Below, one piece after another: positions 33,401 through 41,943 of a DNA stretch of 49,116 nucleotides. A program made the translations under genes and the position numbers. Position 1 is the first letter of the stretch. Each line of letters starts with the position of its first letter. The notes under the pieces are model-generated. The model was not told the origin of the DNA and made no database searches. It worked only from the letters and a program-made list of their open reading frames with translations. Source of the stretch: an uncultured Clostridia bacterium. GTDB lineage: Bacteria; Bacillota; Clostridia; Christensenellales; Pumilibacteraceae. The stretch spans positions 1 to 49,116 of the forward strand of contig CALVUQ010000011.1 in the NCBI GenBank assembly GCA_944363615.1. Reading direction: 5' to 3'.

Positions 33401-36108
33401 GGCTTGCCAAAAAATACGCCGCAAGCGTAAAGTCGGACCTTGAAAAGGATTACCGCGCCGATTATTACGCCGAACTTTTGAAAATCGCGCAAAACCGTCT
33501 GGAGATTGAAAAACGCGCCGAAAAGCTTAAAAAACCCGACTTCGGCGACGGAGAGGCGGCTTTGATTTCCGCGGCGGAGGATTTGCGTGCGCTTACAAAA
33601 GCCGCGAAAAACGTGTACGCCGATTTCGACGTCAACGTGTTCTTCGAATCCTGCCGTTACATCGCGGCAAATTCGCCCTTTCTGTATCTGGAGTATTTCG
33701 CCTCCGCCTATGAAAGCGCCGAAAAGGCAAGAGCGCAGTTCACGGAGATTTTCGCCTTAAACGAAAACCGCAGGATTCCCGACATCGACAGGGAAACTGA
33801 ATACGTCTTGCAGCTTATGAAAAACCTCGACCTCATTTCCGGCTGGAGCAAATATCAGGAAATCGTGGAAGAGTGCCGCAAAAGCGGTTTCGAATTCGTG
33901 CTGGAGCCGCTTAACGTTGGGGAGATTACGCCCGACGATATTCTCAGTTGCTTCAAAAAGTGCGTTTATTACAACTTCGTGCGCAGCGAGATTTCGCTGG
34001 ACGACAGGCTTTGCCAGTTCTCGGGGCTCACGCTGGAAGAGGCTATCGAAAGGTTCAGAACCGTTTCCGAGGAGTACGAGCGTCTTACCAGGGCGGAGCT
34101 TTACGCACGCCTTATAGAAAACATACCCACGCCTCGCGACGACGGCGACCACAATCTTGAAAAAGTAGTGCTGCTGCGCGCCCAGAAAAACGGCGTCAAG
34201 GGCGTGACTTTAAGGAAACTGTTCACCCAGATTCCTTCTATAATGAAGTACGCCTGCCCGTGCATGCTTATGAGTCCCGCCTCGGCCACGCAGTTCCTCG
34301 ACCTTGACCTCGATAAATTCGACCTGGTCATTTTCGACGAGGCGTCTCAGGTGCCCACATGCAAAGCCGTGGGGACTATTGCCCGCGCCAATCAGGTTAT
34401 CGTGGTGGGCGATCCCAAACAGCTTCCGCCCACGACGTTTTTCGGCGCGGAATTCAAAGACGAGGAGCATCTCGACGTCGAGGACCTTGAAAGCATACTG
34501 GACGACTGCCTTGCAATCGGCATGCCGGAGCGGCATTTGCTGTGGCATTACCGTTCTCACCACGAAAGTCTTATCGCGTTTTCCAACGCCATGTATTACG
34601 ACAATCAGCTTCTTACATTCCCGTCGCCCGGGGAGATGAACAGTAAGGTCACGTTTGAATACGTGGACGGCGTTTACGACCGCGGCGGCAGCAAGTGCAA
34701 CAAAAAAGAGGCGCAGGAGCTTATCAAAAACATACTGGTCCGTCTACGCAATCCCGCGCTTAAGAACCAGTCGATAGGCGTGGTGACTTTCAACAGCGCG
34801 CAACAGGCGTATATCGAGGACAACCTTATAAAAGCGTTGAGAGAGGCTAAGCTGGAGGAAGAGGCGTTCGAGCGGGACGAGCCCGTTTTCGTCAAGAACC
34901 TTGAAAACGTTCAGGGTGACGAGCGCGACGTAATACTGTTTTCGGTGGGGTACGGCCCCGACCGCGACGGAAAACTTTCGCTTAACTTCGGGCCGCTTAA
35001 CCAGGCGGGCGGCTACAGGAGGCTTAACGTTGCCGCCACCCGCGCCCGTATGGAAATGAAGGTGTTTTCCTCCATACGCGGCAACATGATAGATTTGCAG
35101 CGCACCTCCTCACAGGGAGTCCGCGGACTTAAGGCTTTTCTCGAGTATGCCGAGCGCGGCAGGGAAATGCTGGTATTCAACTCCCGCAGCGTAGGCATAA
35201 GGGAGAAGGGAATAGGCGAATACATCGCGCGCGAGCTTGCCGAAAAGGGGCTTAAATGCGTTTATGATCTGGGCGTGTCCGACTTTAAGATAGACGTCGC
35301 CGTAGTCGATCCGCGCGACCCCGATAAATACGTGCTTGCGATAATTTGCGACAGCGGCAACGAATACAGGATAAAAAGCGTGCGCGACAGAGTGGCGATG
35401 CACACCAAAATCCTCAAGACTTTGGGCTGGAACGTGCATTTCCTCTGGACGATCAATTACCTGGGCAATCCCAAACGCGAAATCAACAAAATCAAGGACA
35501 TAGTGGCGTCTCTTACCAAAGCGGGCGCCGTCGGCAAAAAGAACGCAAAGGAAATTACGGCGCGGTATAAGCGCGCTTATCGCAGCGCAAATCTCAAACC
35601 GCTTGCAAAAGCAGGTCCCGACTACGTCTTGAACGAAAACAATTTCGCCGCGATAAAACAAAAGATAAAGACTGTCGTAAGCGCGGAAGGCCCCGTGGAG
35701 GAAAGTACGCTTGCCTCTTACCTCATGACCGTGTATTCCGTTCCGAAAACCGCCAAAAAGGCCGTGCAAAGACTTTCCGAAATCATGCAGGGGGAAGCCG
35801 AACTCAGAAAAGAAACGGACGGATACGTCTATTATGCGGATAAGGACGTGGATACTTTCCGCCCGCTGGACGAAAAGAACAAGCGCGACTATGCTCTTGT
35901 CTGCCCGTACGAGTTGGTCGCCGCCGCCCGCTGCGCTCTGGAGCTTAACGGCCCCGCCGATAAGGACGGCCTTGTAAAACAGATAATGACGCTTATGAAC
36001 GCGGGAAGAAAAACCGTCAAAGCGGTCGAGTGGACCGAAAAGGCGATTAACCTTGCCGTCAAGGAAGGTTACGTCATTCTTACCGTGGACGGCAATTATA
36101 CCGTCTGA
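30472..36108 (+). CDS. Giant DUF4011-type superfamily 1 helicase with a C-terminal nuclease-like domain
   Basis: ATG 30472 follows GAGG at 30462-30465 and gives 1878 residues. Domains in order: an N-terminal beta region; a transglutaminase-like segment (about 200-260, C217 in SSCELALLFASVLENAG); the DUF4011 signature RRLLDLDMRNPLLNFK (about 371-386); an SF1 helicase core with Walker A GPPGTGKS (675-682, K681); a helical insertion of about 600 residues; Walker B FDEASQ (1288-1293); GDPKQLPPT (1313-1321) and motif VI NVAATRAR (about 1519-1526). A Vsr/DUF559-like nuclease region follows (D1608 to D1627), then a DUF3320-like tail. Relatives I recall have E-C-D and G-H-A where this protein has I-C-D and G-D-G, so the nuclease and transglutaminase sites may be inactive. 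Members of this family are suspected in DNA repair or phage defence; the function here is unknown. Confidence 0.85.
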   Translation: MSSEKETVTVGLELELSPVISYYMLQTGTSPFNRLYVKNYTDEELDGVTVEITSRPGFLLPFSKTVTLPRKSVLNFEAENLISPVFTVALSERSEGEITVRVSRGGKTLCDKVSQVTLLAFNECDFSARPESLAAFVRKSSALKPVSAMIEKKLASWKQKYTGGFYGDAGKNDVRFYFAAAYAVLSEISFVRAEQSGNDIIVADAQELIKNKTASSCELALLFASVLENAGINCVFGRSGDGWYVGAFLSDECFGDTVIDDSSLIENKIERGVNEISMVSVAGIFEGLNFESNEKRTVSAIKKQGIEFFVDLKYARMMNVLPLPERVKTAGGYDLKTAADYSDTALPRRIEEIKGNLSGGTLVTREKQWERRLLDLDMRNPLLNFKVSAYTVKILTAKLDDFIASVSSFTDLELRPTDPGEVTLLSAFKEDFTKTVSLKPVSDLLLYEYKNKHLRVPFSGKDFEKALTGVYRKEKSRQEESGTASLYLAAGFLKWSVDETDYKYAPVLLYPVTMVRRGGLEKTYSVSVNEDEVHVNTTLLEYLYQQFNIDVRALSEFKAQSLSGYAPVLARIKKEVSGQKGWAIYDSVYLCSLSFSSYLMWKDVRTRMDKFRESKLIRSLLENRSEYTAADSTDGQYSSDEAYLEGGRIYLPISADSSQYSAVVDSLSKSFVLHGPPGTGKSQTITNMIANNIVNGRRVLFVAEKMAALSVVYKRLKDIGLGDFCLELYSEKTKKTDVVDKLVNTMSLAGSAQSKASVDNRKELSSLIQNIQGEMDAMHTVHSLGFSVYEGILGYLDNKDAPDCLTIDSLFYEKLNKNSFNRYLGLLTELSLRAKECGNIEKSPFRDVGRFDYNERWRVRGESILQIYYRELKTLKSYARNLIPVFNMRTVSLTREKIKGLYEVSRLINGSAAVRKVISGGRENVSLLSAAESYLSLIELESRLKEAFSLRYGEFPEKIFSASEVLNARKKDSSMARLAKKYAASVKSDLEKDYRADYYAELLKIAQNRLEIEKRAEKLKKPDFGDGEAALISAAEDLRALTKAAKNVYADFDVNVFFESCRYIAANSPFLYLEYFASAYESAEKARAQFTEIFALNENRRIPDIDRETEYVLQLMKNLDLISGWSKYQEIVEECRKSGFEFVLEPLNVGEITPDDILSCFKKCVYYNFVRSEISLDDRLCQFSGLTLEEAIERFRTVSEEYERLTRAELYARLIENIPTPRDDGDHNLEKVVLLRAQKNGVKGVTLRKLFTQIPSIMKYACPCMLMSPASATQFLDLDLDKFDLVIFDEASQVPTCKAVGTIARANQVIVVGDPKQLPPTTFFGAEFKDEEHLDVEDLESILDDCLAIGMPERHLLWHYRSHHESLIAFSNAMYYDNQLLTFPSPGEMNSKVTFEYVDGVYDRGGSKCNKKEAQELIKNILVRLRNPALKNQSIGVVTFNSAQQAYIEDNLIKALREAKLEEEAFERDEPVFVKNLENVQGDERDVILFSVGYGPDRDGKLSLNFGPLNQAGGYRRLNVAATRARMEMKVFSSIRGNMIDLQRTSSQGVRGLKAFLEYAERGREMLVFNSRSVGIREKGIGEYIARELAEKGLKCVYDLGVSDFKIDVAVVDPRDPDKYVLAIICDSGNEYRIKSVRDRVAMHTKILKTLGWNVHFLWTINYLGNPKREINKIKDIVASLTKAGAVGKKNAKEITARYKRAYRSANLKPLAKAGPDYVLNENNFAAIKQKIKTVVSAEGPVEESTLASYLMTVYSVPKTAKKAVQRLSEIMQGEAELRKETDGYVYYADKDVDTFRPLDEKNKRDYALVCPYELVAAARCALELNGPADKDGLVKQIMTLMNAGRKTVKAVEWTEKAINLAVKEGYVILTVDGNYTV

Positions 36109-36146
36109 GCGGGAAAAAGACGATACTCTGACCAAAAGGTGAAACC

Positions 36147-37025
36147 ATGAATATAAGAAAATTGTTCGACAAGAAAAAATGCGTGTTCTCCTTCGAGATG
36201 TTCCCTCCCAAAAAGGAATCGGGGGATATGGGCGCAATGCTGGATACGGTAAACGGGCTTAAGGAGCTTTCGCCCGATTATATATCCATTACTTACGGTG
36301 CGGGCGGCAATGGAGGAAAAAACACCGCTATGCTTGCAAGCGCCGTCAAAGCCGCGGGGGTGGAGCCCTTGGCGCACATCACCTGCATGGGCAGCGACGA
36401 GGCGGATATCGACGACGCGCTTAAAAACCTTACCGACTGCGGCGTGGAAAACGTCATGGCGCTGCGCGGCGACCGCGTCGAAGGGATTAAGGAAGGCAGT
36501 TTCAGTTACGCTTCCCAGCTTGTCGAATATATTAAAAAAGTCAATCCCGCGCTCAACATTGCCGGGGCGTGTTATCCCGAAGGCCACGTGGAGGCGAAAA
36601 ACCGCTTCGAGGACATTAAAAACCTGCGCCTTAAGGTGAAGGCGGGCGTCACTCACCTCAATTCCCAGCTGTTTTTCGACAACGAGGACTTTTTCGAGTT
36701 TATTCAGCTCATTCGGCTTGCGGGCATCGACGTACCCGTTCAGGCGGGAATCATGCCCGTCGTCAAGGTCAGTCAGGTGGACCGCATAATTTCGCTTGCG
36801 GGCGTTAAAATTCCGTCCAAACTGTCAAGGCTGCTGTCTAAGTACGGCTCCGACCCCGTCGCCATTGCCGACGCGGGGATAGCCTACGCCACGGAGCAGA
36901 TCGCGGACCTTATTGCGGGCGGCGTCGACGGCATACACGTCTATGTGATGAACAACGTCACAACGGCAACCAGAATCGCCAACAACGTAAAGTCGCTTAT
37001 CGCGCGCGTAAACGAGGGACAATGA
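36147..37025 (+). CDS. metF: 5,10-methylenetetrahydrofolate reductase
   Basis: MetF reduces methylene-THF to methyl-THF, the methyl donor for MetH. The 292-residue flavoprotein has FSFEMFPPK, the catalytic-site region ISITYGAGGNGG, NVMALRGDRVEG, ACYPEGHVEAKN and LNSQLFFDNEDF. ATG 36147 follows AAAAGGTGAAACC, 38 bases after the helicase stop with no terminator visible, so co-transcription is likely. Its stop overlaps the following start in ATGA. Confidence 0.96.
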   Translation: MNIRKLFDKKKCVFSFEMFPPKKESGDMGAMLDTVNGLKELSPDYISITYGAGGNGGKNTAMLASAVKAAGVEPLAHITCMGSDEADIDDALKNLTDCGVENVMALRGDRVEGIKEGSFSYASQLVEYIKKVNPALNIAGACYPEGHVEAKNRFEDIKNLRLKVKAGVTHLNSQLFFDNEDFFEFIQLIRLAGIDVPVQAGIMPVVKVSQVDRIISLAGVKIPSKLSRLLSKYGSDPVAIADAGIAYATEQIADLIAGGVDGIHVYVMNNVTTATRIANNVKSLIARVNEGQ

Positions 37026-37618
37026 AAATACCGCTTAAAGACGTATTGTTATACATGGGAGTGAAGGGAGAGCCCGACCCCGATACGCTTCGGCTTGCCC
37101 GTAAAGCCGCCGAAAAAGCGGAAAAAATAATTACTCCCCGGCAGTCCGTAAGGATTTTCGACGTTACAAGGACAAAAGAGGGTTACTGCGCGGGCGGAGT
37201 GACGTTTACGGGTAAATGCGCCGAAAAACTGTTTGAAAACTGTTCCCGCGCCGCGCTTATGACGGTTACGGCGGGGCACGCTTTGGACGCGGAGATTAAC
37301 AGACTTTCCGTTTCCGACATGAAAAACGCGTTCGCGCTGGACGCAGCGGGCGTCGCCGCCGTGGAATGCGTCGCGGACGAGGCGGAAGAAACCGTTCGCC
37401 TTAACACCGCGATCGGGGAAAAACTGACCATGCGTTTTTCGCCCGGCTACGGCGATATGCCTTTGTCTCTAAGCCGCGCGATAGCTTCGGCCACGGACGC
37501 GCAACGGCGTACGGGCGTTACCGTTACCGAAGGCGACATGCTTGTCCCCTCCAAATCGGTTACAGCGGTGATAGGCATCGTGGACGCAGGCAAAAGCAAT
37601 ACTTACGCAAGGAAGTAA
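37022..37618 (+). CDS. Stand-alone cobalamin-dependent methionine synthase reactivation protein
   Basis: The 198-residue protein matches the C-terminal activation domain of MetH as a separate polypeptide. The signatures are RFSPGYGDMPLSLSRAI, the SAM-binding segment of MetH, and MLVPSKSVTAVIGI. It should bind SAM and remethylate the inactive cob(II)alamin form of MetH with an electron donor. The MetH encoded directly downstream lacks this domain, and the two genes are seven bases apart. No flavodoxin or reductase partner gene is present in the window. Confidence 0.88.
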   Translation: MKIPLKDVLLYMGVKGEPDPDTLRLARKAAEKAEKIITPRQSVRIFDVTRTKEGYCAGGVTFTGKCAEKLFENCSRAALMTVTAGHALDAEINRLSVSDMKNAFALDAAGVAAVECVADEAEETVRLNTAIGEKLTMRFSPGYGDMPLSLSRAIASATDAQRRTGVTVTEGDMLVPSKSVTAVIGIVDAGKSNTYARK

Positions 37619-37625
37619 TCGCATC

Positions 37626-40055
37626 ATGAAAAAGAGTTTTCATCAATTGTTAAGCCGCGGCACCGCGGTTATAGCGGACGGAGCCATGGGCACCGTGCTG
37701 TTTTCCCGCGGACTTAAAACGGGCGAACTTCCCGAAATGCTGAACTTAAACGATCCCGGGCTTGTGCATTCGGTTCATGCCGATTACGTCGACGCGGGTG
37801 CCGAGATCGTCTATACCGATACTTTCGGCGCCAATGCCGAAAAACTGTGCGGCAAAGCCGATCCCGGAAAGGTTATCGAAGCCGCCGTTAAAATCGCCTT
37901 GGACGCGGCGGGCGAAAAAGCCCTTGTCGCGCTGGATCTCGGCCCCACGGGAAGACTTATGCAGCCTTCGGGCACGCTAAGTTTCGACGAGGCTTACGAA
38001 AGTTTCAGAACGCAGGCGGTTGCGGGCGAAAAAGCGGGCTGCGACCTTGTCGTACTGGAAACGTTTTCGTCGCTAAGCGAGCTTCGCGCCGCCGTGCTTG
38101 CCGTCAAGGAAAACACCTCTTTGCCCGTCATGGCAACCATGACTTTCGAAAAAGACGGCCGCACTTTTACGGGTACTCCCGCTTCGGCTTTCGCCGTCAC
38201 GATAAGCGGGCTGGGGGCGGACGCAATAGGCGTAAACTGCTCTACGGGTCCGAAGGAAATGCTGCCCGTTGTGCGTGAAATCGCAAAATACACATCTTTG
38301 CCCATAGTGGTCAAACCCAACGCAGGGCTTCCCGACAGCTTCGGCAACTACGATTTGAGCGCGGAGGATTTCGTAAAAGAAACGCTTTTACTGGTAAAGG
38401 CGGGCGCATCGGTAGTGGGCGGCTGCTGCGGGACTACTCCCGATTTCATAAAAAAGCTGAGCGCGGCGCTCAAGGGCGTAAAACCCGGCAAAAGACCCGC
38501 GCGTACGGGCTGTACCGTATTATGCTCCGAAAGAAAAACGGTTAACGCCGTCCGTCCGCTGATTATAGGCGAGCGTCTTAACCCTACGGGCAAAAAAGCG
38601 CTTAAGGAAGCGTATTTAAACGGCGACGGCGGTTATATCTCCGCACGCGCGGTGGAGCAGGAAGAGGCGGGCGCGGACATTCTGGACATCAACACGGGCG
38701 TTCCCGGTGCGGACGAAAAAGAACTTATGACGACCGCGGTAAAACTGGTCACGTCAGTAACCAATCTTCCGATATCGGTGGACTCGTCGGATATCGCCGC
38801 TTTGGAGGCAGGGCTCAGAAATTTCCCGGGGAAAGCGCTGGTCAATTCGGTTAACGGCGAGGACGCTTCTTTAAAAGCCGTGCTTCCGCTGGTCAAAAAG
38901 TACGGCGCGGCGGTAGTGGGATTATGCCTTGACGAAAAAGGCGTGCCCAAAGACGCGGAATCAAGATTCCGTATCGCTGCAAAAATCGTTGACGCCGCAC
39001 TTAAAGAAGGCATTCCGCGCGAGGACATCGTCATCGACTGTCTTACCCTTACCGTCAGCGCAGAACAAAGCCAGGCGGTCCGCACGCTTAATGCGATAAA
39101 GGCGGTAAAACGCAAGCTGAAAGTCAGAACGGTATTGGGCGTGTCCAATATTTCCTTCGGACTTCCCGACAGGGACAACCTTAATTCCGCATTTTTGATA
39201 AGCGCTTTGTGCGCGGGGCTGGATTTTGCGATAATCAATCCCAATTCCGCCGCCATGGCGTACGCGTTCAGGGCGCATGCCGTACTGTTCGGGTTCGACA
39301 AAGGCGCTACCGAATATATAGATGCGTGCGTTAATCCCGAAAAGACGGCCGCTTTCGGCAAGGCAAGCGCGCCTAAGACGGTTTCCGTCTCATCGGGCGC
39401 CCTTTCCCCGGACGTAAAAGAAGGCACCGACGAAAAAAGCGCGTTTACGCGTCTTATCCTGAAAGGGTTGGATTCGGTGCGCGCCGAAACCGCGGCTCTG
39501 TTGACCGTACATTCGCCGCTTGAAGTGGTCAACGAATATCTCATTCCCGCTCTTGACGAGGTGGGTAAGCGCTTCGAAAGCGGCAGACTTTTCCTTCCGC
39601 AGTTAATTACCGCCGCTGAAACGGCAAAGCTCGGCTTTGACGAGGTCAAAAAAGCCATCGAAAAAAGCGGTTCGTCCGCCGTCGAAAGCGGTACAATCGT
39701 GCTTGCCACCGTCAAAGGCGACGTTCACGACATCGGCAAAAACATAGTAAAAGTCGTGCTGGAAAATTACGGTTACCGCGTGATAGACTTAGGAAAGAAC
39801 GTGGAAATATCCGCCGTTACCGACGCCGTGGTCAAAAATAAAATTCGGCTTCTGGGCCTCAGCGCGCTTATGACCACTACCGTAGTCAACATGGAAAAAA
39901 CCATCAAAGAGGTCAGAAAAGTAGCGCCGGACTGTAAAATCATGGTCGGCGGCGCGGTGCTTACGCCCGATTACGCCAAAAAAATAGGCGCCGATTATTA
40001 CGCTAAAGACGCAAACGCGTCGGTGCGTATCGCAAAGGAAATTTTTTCAGAATAA
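37626..40055 (+). CDS. metH: Cobalamin-dependent methionine synthase lacking the reactivation domain
   Basis: MetH transfers methyl from methyl-THF through cobalamin to homocysteine. The 809 residues comprise the homocysteine domain (zinc ligands C205 in GVNCSTGP and C267, C268 in GGCCGTTP), the pterin-binding domain from PLIIGERLNPTG (about residue 317), the cobalamin cap with LFLPQLITAAETA, and the cobalamin domain with DVHDIGKN (699-706, H701 the lower ligand). E. coli MetH is about 1,230 residues because it includes the reactivation domain, encoded separately here by the preceding gene. Confidence 0.96.
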   Translation: MKKSFHQLLSRGTAVIADGAMGTVLFSRGLKTGELPEMLNLNDPGLVHSVHADYVDAGAEIVYTDTFGANAEKLCGKADPGKVIEAAVKIALDAAGEKALVALDLGPTGRLMQPSGTLSFDEAYESFRTQAVAGEKAGCDLVVLETFSSLSELRAAVLAVKENTSLPVMATMTFEKDGRTFTGTPASAFAVTISGLGADAIGVNCSTGPKEMLPVVREIAKYTSLPIVVKPNAGLPDSFGNYDLSAEDFVKETLLLVKAGASVVGGCCGTTPDFIKKLSAALKGVKPGKRPARTGCTVLCSERKTVNAVRPLIIGERLNPTGKKALKEAYLNGDGGYISARAVEQEEAGADILDINTGVPGADEKELMTTAVKLVTSVTNLPISVDSSDIAALEAGLRNFPGKALVNSVNGEDASLKAVLPLVKKYGAAVVGLCLDEKGVPKDAESRFRIAAKIVDAALKEGIPREDIVIDCLTLTVSAEQSQAVRTLNAIKAVKRKLKVRTVLGVSNISFGLPDRDNLNSAFLISALCAGLDFAIINPNSAAMAYAFRAHAVLFGFDKGATEYIDACVNPEKTAAFGKASAPKTVSVSSGALSPDVKEGTDEKSAFTRLILKGLDSVRAETAALLTVHSPLEVVNEYLIPALDEVGKRFESGRLFLPQLITAAETAKLGFDEVKKAIEKSGSSAVESGTIVLATVKGDVHDIGKNIVKVVLENYGYRVIDLGKNVEISAVTDAVVKNKIRLLGLSALMTTTVVNMEKTIKEVRKVAPDCKIMVGGAVLTPDYAKKIGADYYAKDANASVRIAKEIFSE

Positions 40056-40078
40056 GATAAGGGGGGGAAGGCGGAAAA

Positions 40079-41209
40079 ATGAAAGCTTTTAAAATCACGC
40101 TTATTTCTGTCGGATGCGTGCTGCTTGCGTTACTTTTGGTCGTGGGCGGATATGTACTGTACGTGGTGCTGCAGTACAGCAGGATAGAGGATAACCTCAA
40201 GCTGGAAATCAAAAACAACGAAGCCGCCTCTAAGGTCGATAAATCCGCTTTCAGCATCATGACGTACAACATCGGTTTCGGGGCGTACTCGACCGACTTT
40301 TCGTTTTTCATGGACAGCGGTACCATGAAGGACGGTACTAAGGTTCACGGCACAGGCTCCAAAGCCAAAGACAAGGAAACGGTAATCAAAAACACAGACG
40401 GTGCGATCGCCGCGGTTGCCGCGGTCAATCCCGATTTCCTCTTCTTGCAGGAAACGGACGTGAAATCAACGCGCGCAAGGGGCGTCAACCAGCTTGAAAA
40501 ATTTACTTCGGCTTTTCCCTCGTCCGCTTACGTCTACGCCGAAAATTTTCATTCCGCATACCTGTTTTATCCTTTTTCGGATCCGCACGGCAAAACCAAC
40601 GCGGGAATAGTTACTTTGTCGCGCTATAAACTCGGCGAGTCCGTGCGCAGGTCTTTTCCCGTGGACGAAAGCTTTCCCACCAGATTTTTCGACCTTGACA
40701 GGTGCTTTTCGGTGTCGCGCGTAAATCTTGACGGCGACAAAGCGGGTAAACAGCTTGTGCTTATCAACGTCCACATGTCCGCTTACGACGAGGGCGGCTT
40801 AATACGCGCAAAGCAGCTTGAAATGCTTAACGGCGTACTGAAAGAGGAGCGGGATAAGGGCAATTACGTGGTGGCGGGCGGCGACTTTAACCACGATATC
40901 GCTTTCGAAGCGGCTTCGGCGGAAGGTAAAGACAGCCTTACGCTTTTTGAAAGCAATCAGAACGTACCCGAGTGGGTTTATACGCTTAAAAACGAAAACC
41001 TTTCCGAGGGCTATTCGTTCGCGGCGGCGTTAAACGCACCCACTTGCCGAAGCACGGACATGCCCTATGAAAAGGGCGTGAATTATACCGTCGTCATCGA
41101 CGGATTCATAGTGTCGGACAACATCCGCGTCGACAGCGTGGAAAACGCGGATACGGGATTTGCCTATTCGGACCACAATCCCGCGGTAATGAATTTCACC
41201 CTTTTGTAA
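40079..41209 (+). CDS. Membrane-anchored endonuclease/exonuclease/phosphatase-fold hydrolase
   Basis: The 376-residue protein begins with a basic tip and one hydrophobic helix (about residues 8-31), then an extracellular EEP domain. The EEP motifs appear in order: MTYNIGFGAYS with the metal Asn, FLFLQETDVKS with the metal Glu, INVHMSAYDEGG, VVAGGDFNHDI with catalytic Asp and Asn, and YSDHNPAV with the terminal Asp-His pair. The family covers nucleases, phosphodiesterases and sphingomyelinase-like enzymes; the substrate cannot be read from sequence. The short gap after metH holds a run of seven G (40061-40067) beside the AAGGCGG ribosome binding site. Confidence 0.85.
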   Translation: MKAFKITLISVGCVLLALLLVVGGYVLYVVLQYSRIEDNLKLEIKNNEAASKVDKSAFSIMTYNIGFGAYSTDFSFFMDSGTMKDGTKVHGTGSKAKDKETVIKNTDGAIAAVAAVNPDFLFLQETDVKSTRARGVNQLEKFTSAFPSSAYVYAENFHSAYLFYPFSDPHGKTNAGIVTLSRYKLGESVRRSFPVDESFPTRFFDLDRCFSVSRVNLDGDKAGKQLVLINVHMSAYDEGGLIRAKQLEMLNGVLKEERDKGNYVVAGGDFNHDIAFEAASAEGKDSLTLFESNQNVPEWVYTLKNENLSEGYSFAAALNAPTCRSTDMPYEKGVNYTVVIDGFIVSDNIRVDSVENADTGFAYSDHNPAVMNFTLL

Positions 41210-41243
41210 AGATTGTCTTTTACCTGCTTTATAAATCTTTTTT
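41208..41243 (+). terminator. Possible weak terminator
   Basis: AAAGATT (41208-41214) and AATCTTT (41234-41240) pair across a 19-nt loop and run into six T (41238-41243). The stem is AT-only except for one pair, so termination would be partial at best. Confidence 0.35.
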
Positions 41244-41276
41244 CCGAAAAAGTCAGGTTTACGGAGAACGCGTCTC

Positions 41277-41894
41277 ATGAACAAAAAGCCGAAATATCTC
41301 TTAATCTTAATCGTTTACTTATGCGTGCTGATTTCCGGCGCGCTTTCCGCGTGTAGAGAGCCCTATGAAAATCAGAAAACGGGTTTGTCCGGCAATTATT
41401 TCGTAACCTACGCCGACAGAAACGGCACGATTTTCATAGTAGCGCGCTTTGAAGACGAGCTTTTTACAAAGGTTTCTTTGTCCCAGCCCAACACTTACCT
41501 TGAAAAGGCGTATTATCCGACCGATTCGGGGTGGGAGGTCTTTCTCAAAAATGGCGATATGTGGCTTAACTACGGCACGGAAGAAAATCTCGACAACGCG
41601 ATTTCCGCCATACTCAATCCCGTCGTGCAGGGAACGGAAAAGATAAATTCCGGTACGGCCAAAAAAACGGGCGAAACTTCTTCCAAACTCGCCTCGGGGG
41701 CTTTCGAAGGCAAGTCCGTCAGCGAATATTCTGACTTTGATACGGGCGAGTCATACTGGGTTCTGGACGGATACGGTATTATCTACGCGGCGCAAACGCA
41801 AAACGACGTTTTTACGCTTACCGAATATTACCCGAACATCAACGAGCAGACTTTCCGCAGTTACTGTATGCCCGCGCGCAGCGAAATCGATTGA
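41277..41894 (+). CDS. Putative lipoprotein, unknown function
   Basis: This 205-residue protein is not recognised beyond its signal. The N-terminus MNKKPKYLLILIVYLCVLIS has a basic tip and hydrophobic core, and LSAC at about residues 23-26 is a good lipobox, so the mature protein should be lipidated on that cysteine and held on the outer face of the membrane. The rest is polar, with several aromatic residues and a threonine/serine-rich stretch near the middle (KINSGTAKKTGETSSKLASG). It has no obvious enzyme motif. ATG 41277 follows GGAG. It may act with the membrane-anchored hydrolase encoded upstream. Confidence 0.8.
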   Translation: MNKKPKYLLILIVYLCVLISGALSACREPYENQKTGLSGNYFVTYADRNGTIFIVARFEDELFTKVSLSQPNTYLEKAYYPTDSGWEVFLKNGDMWLNYGTEENLDNAISAILNPVVQGTEKINSGTAKKTGETSSKLASGAFEGKSVSEYSDFDTGESYWVLDGYGIIYAAQTQNDVFTLTEYYPNINEQTFRSYCMPARSEID

Positions 41895-41943
41895 ACATAT
41901 TCTTTTCGCGGGAACTTGCAAATTTAAGGTTTTAAGGCGGATA

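Noticed and set aside
40061..40067. A run of seven G before the EEP gene as a phase-variation tract
   Set aside because: The run is short and lies outside the coding frame beside the ribosome binding site; an effect on translation is possible, but there is no evidence of length variation.
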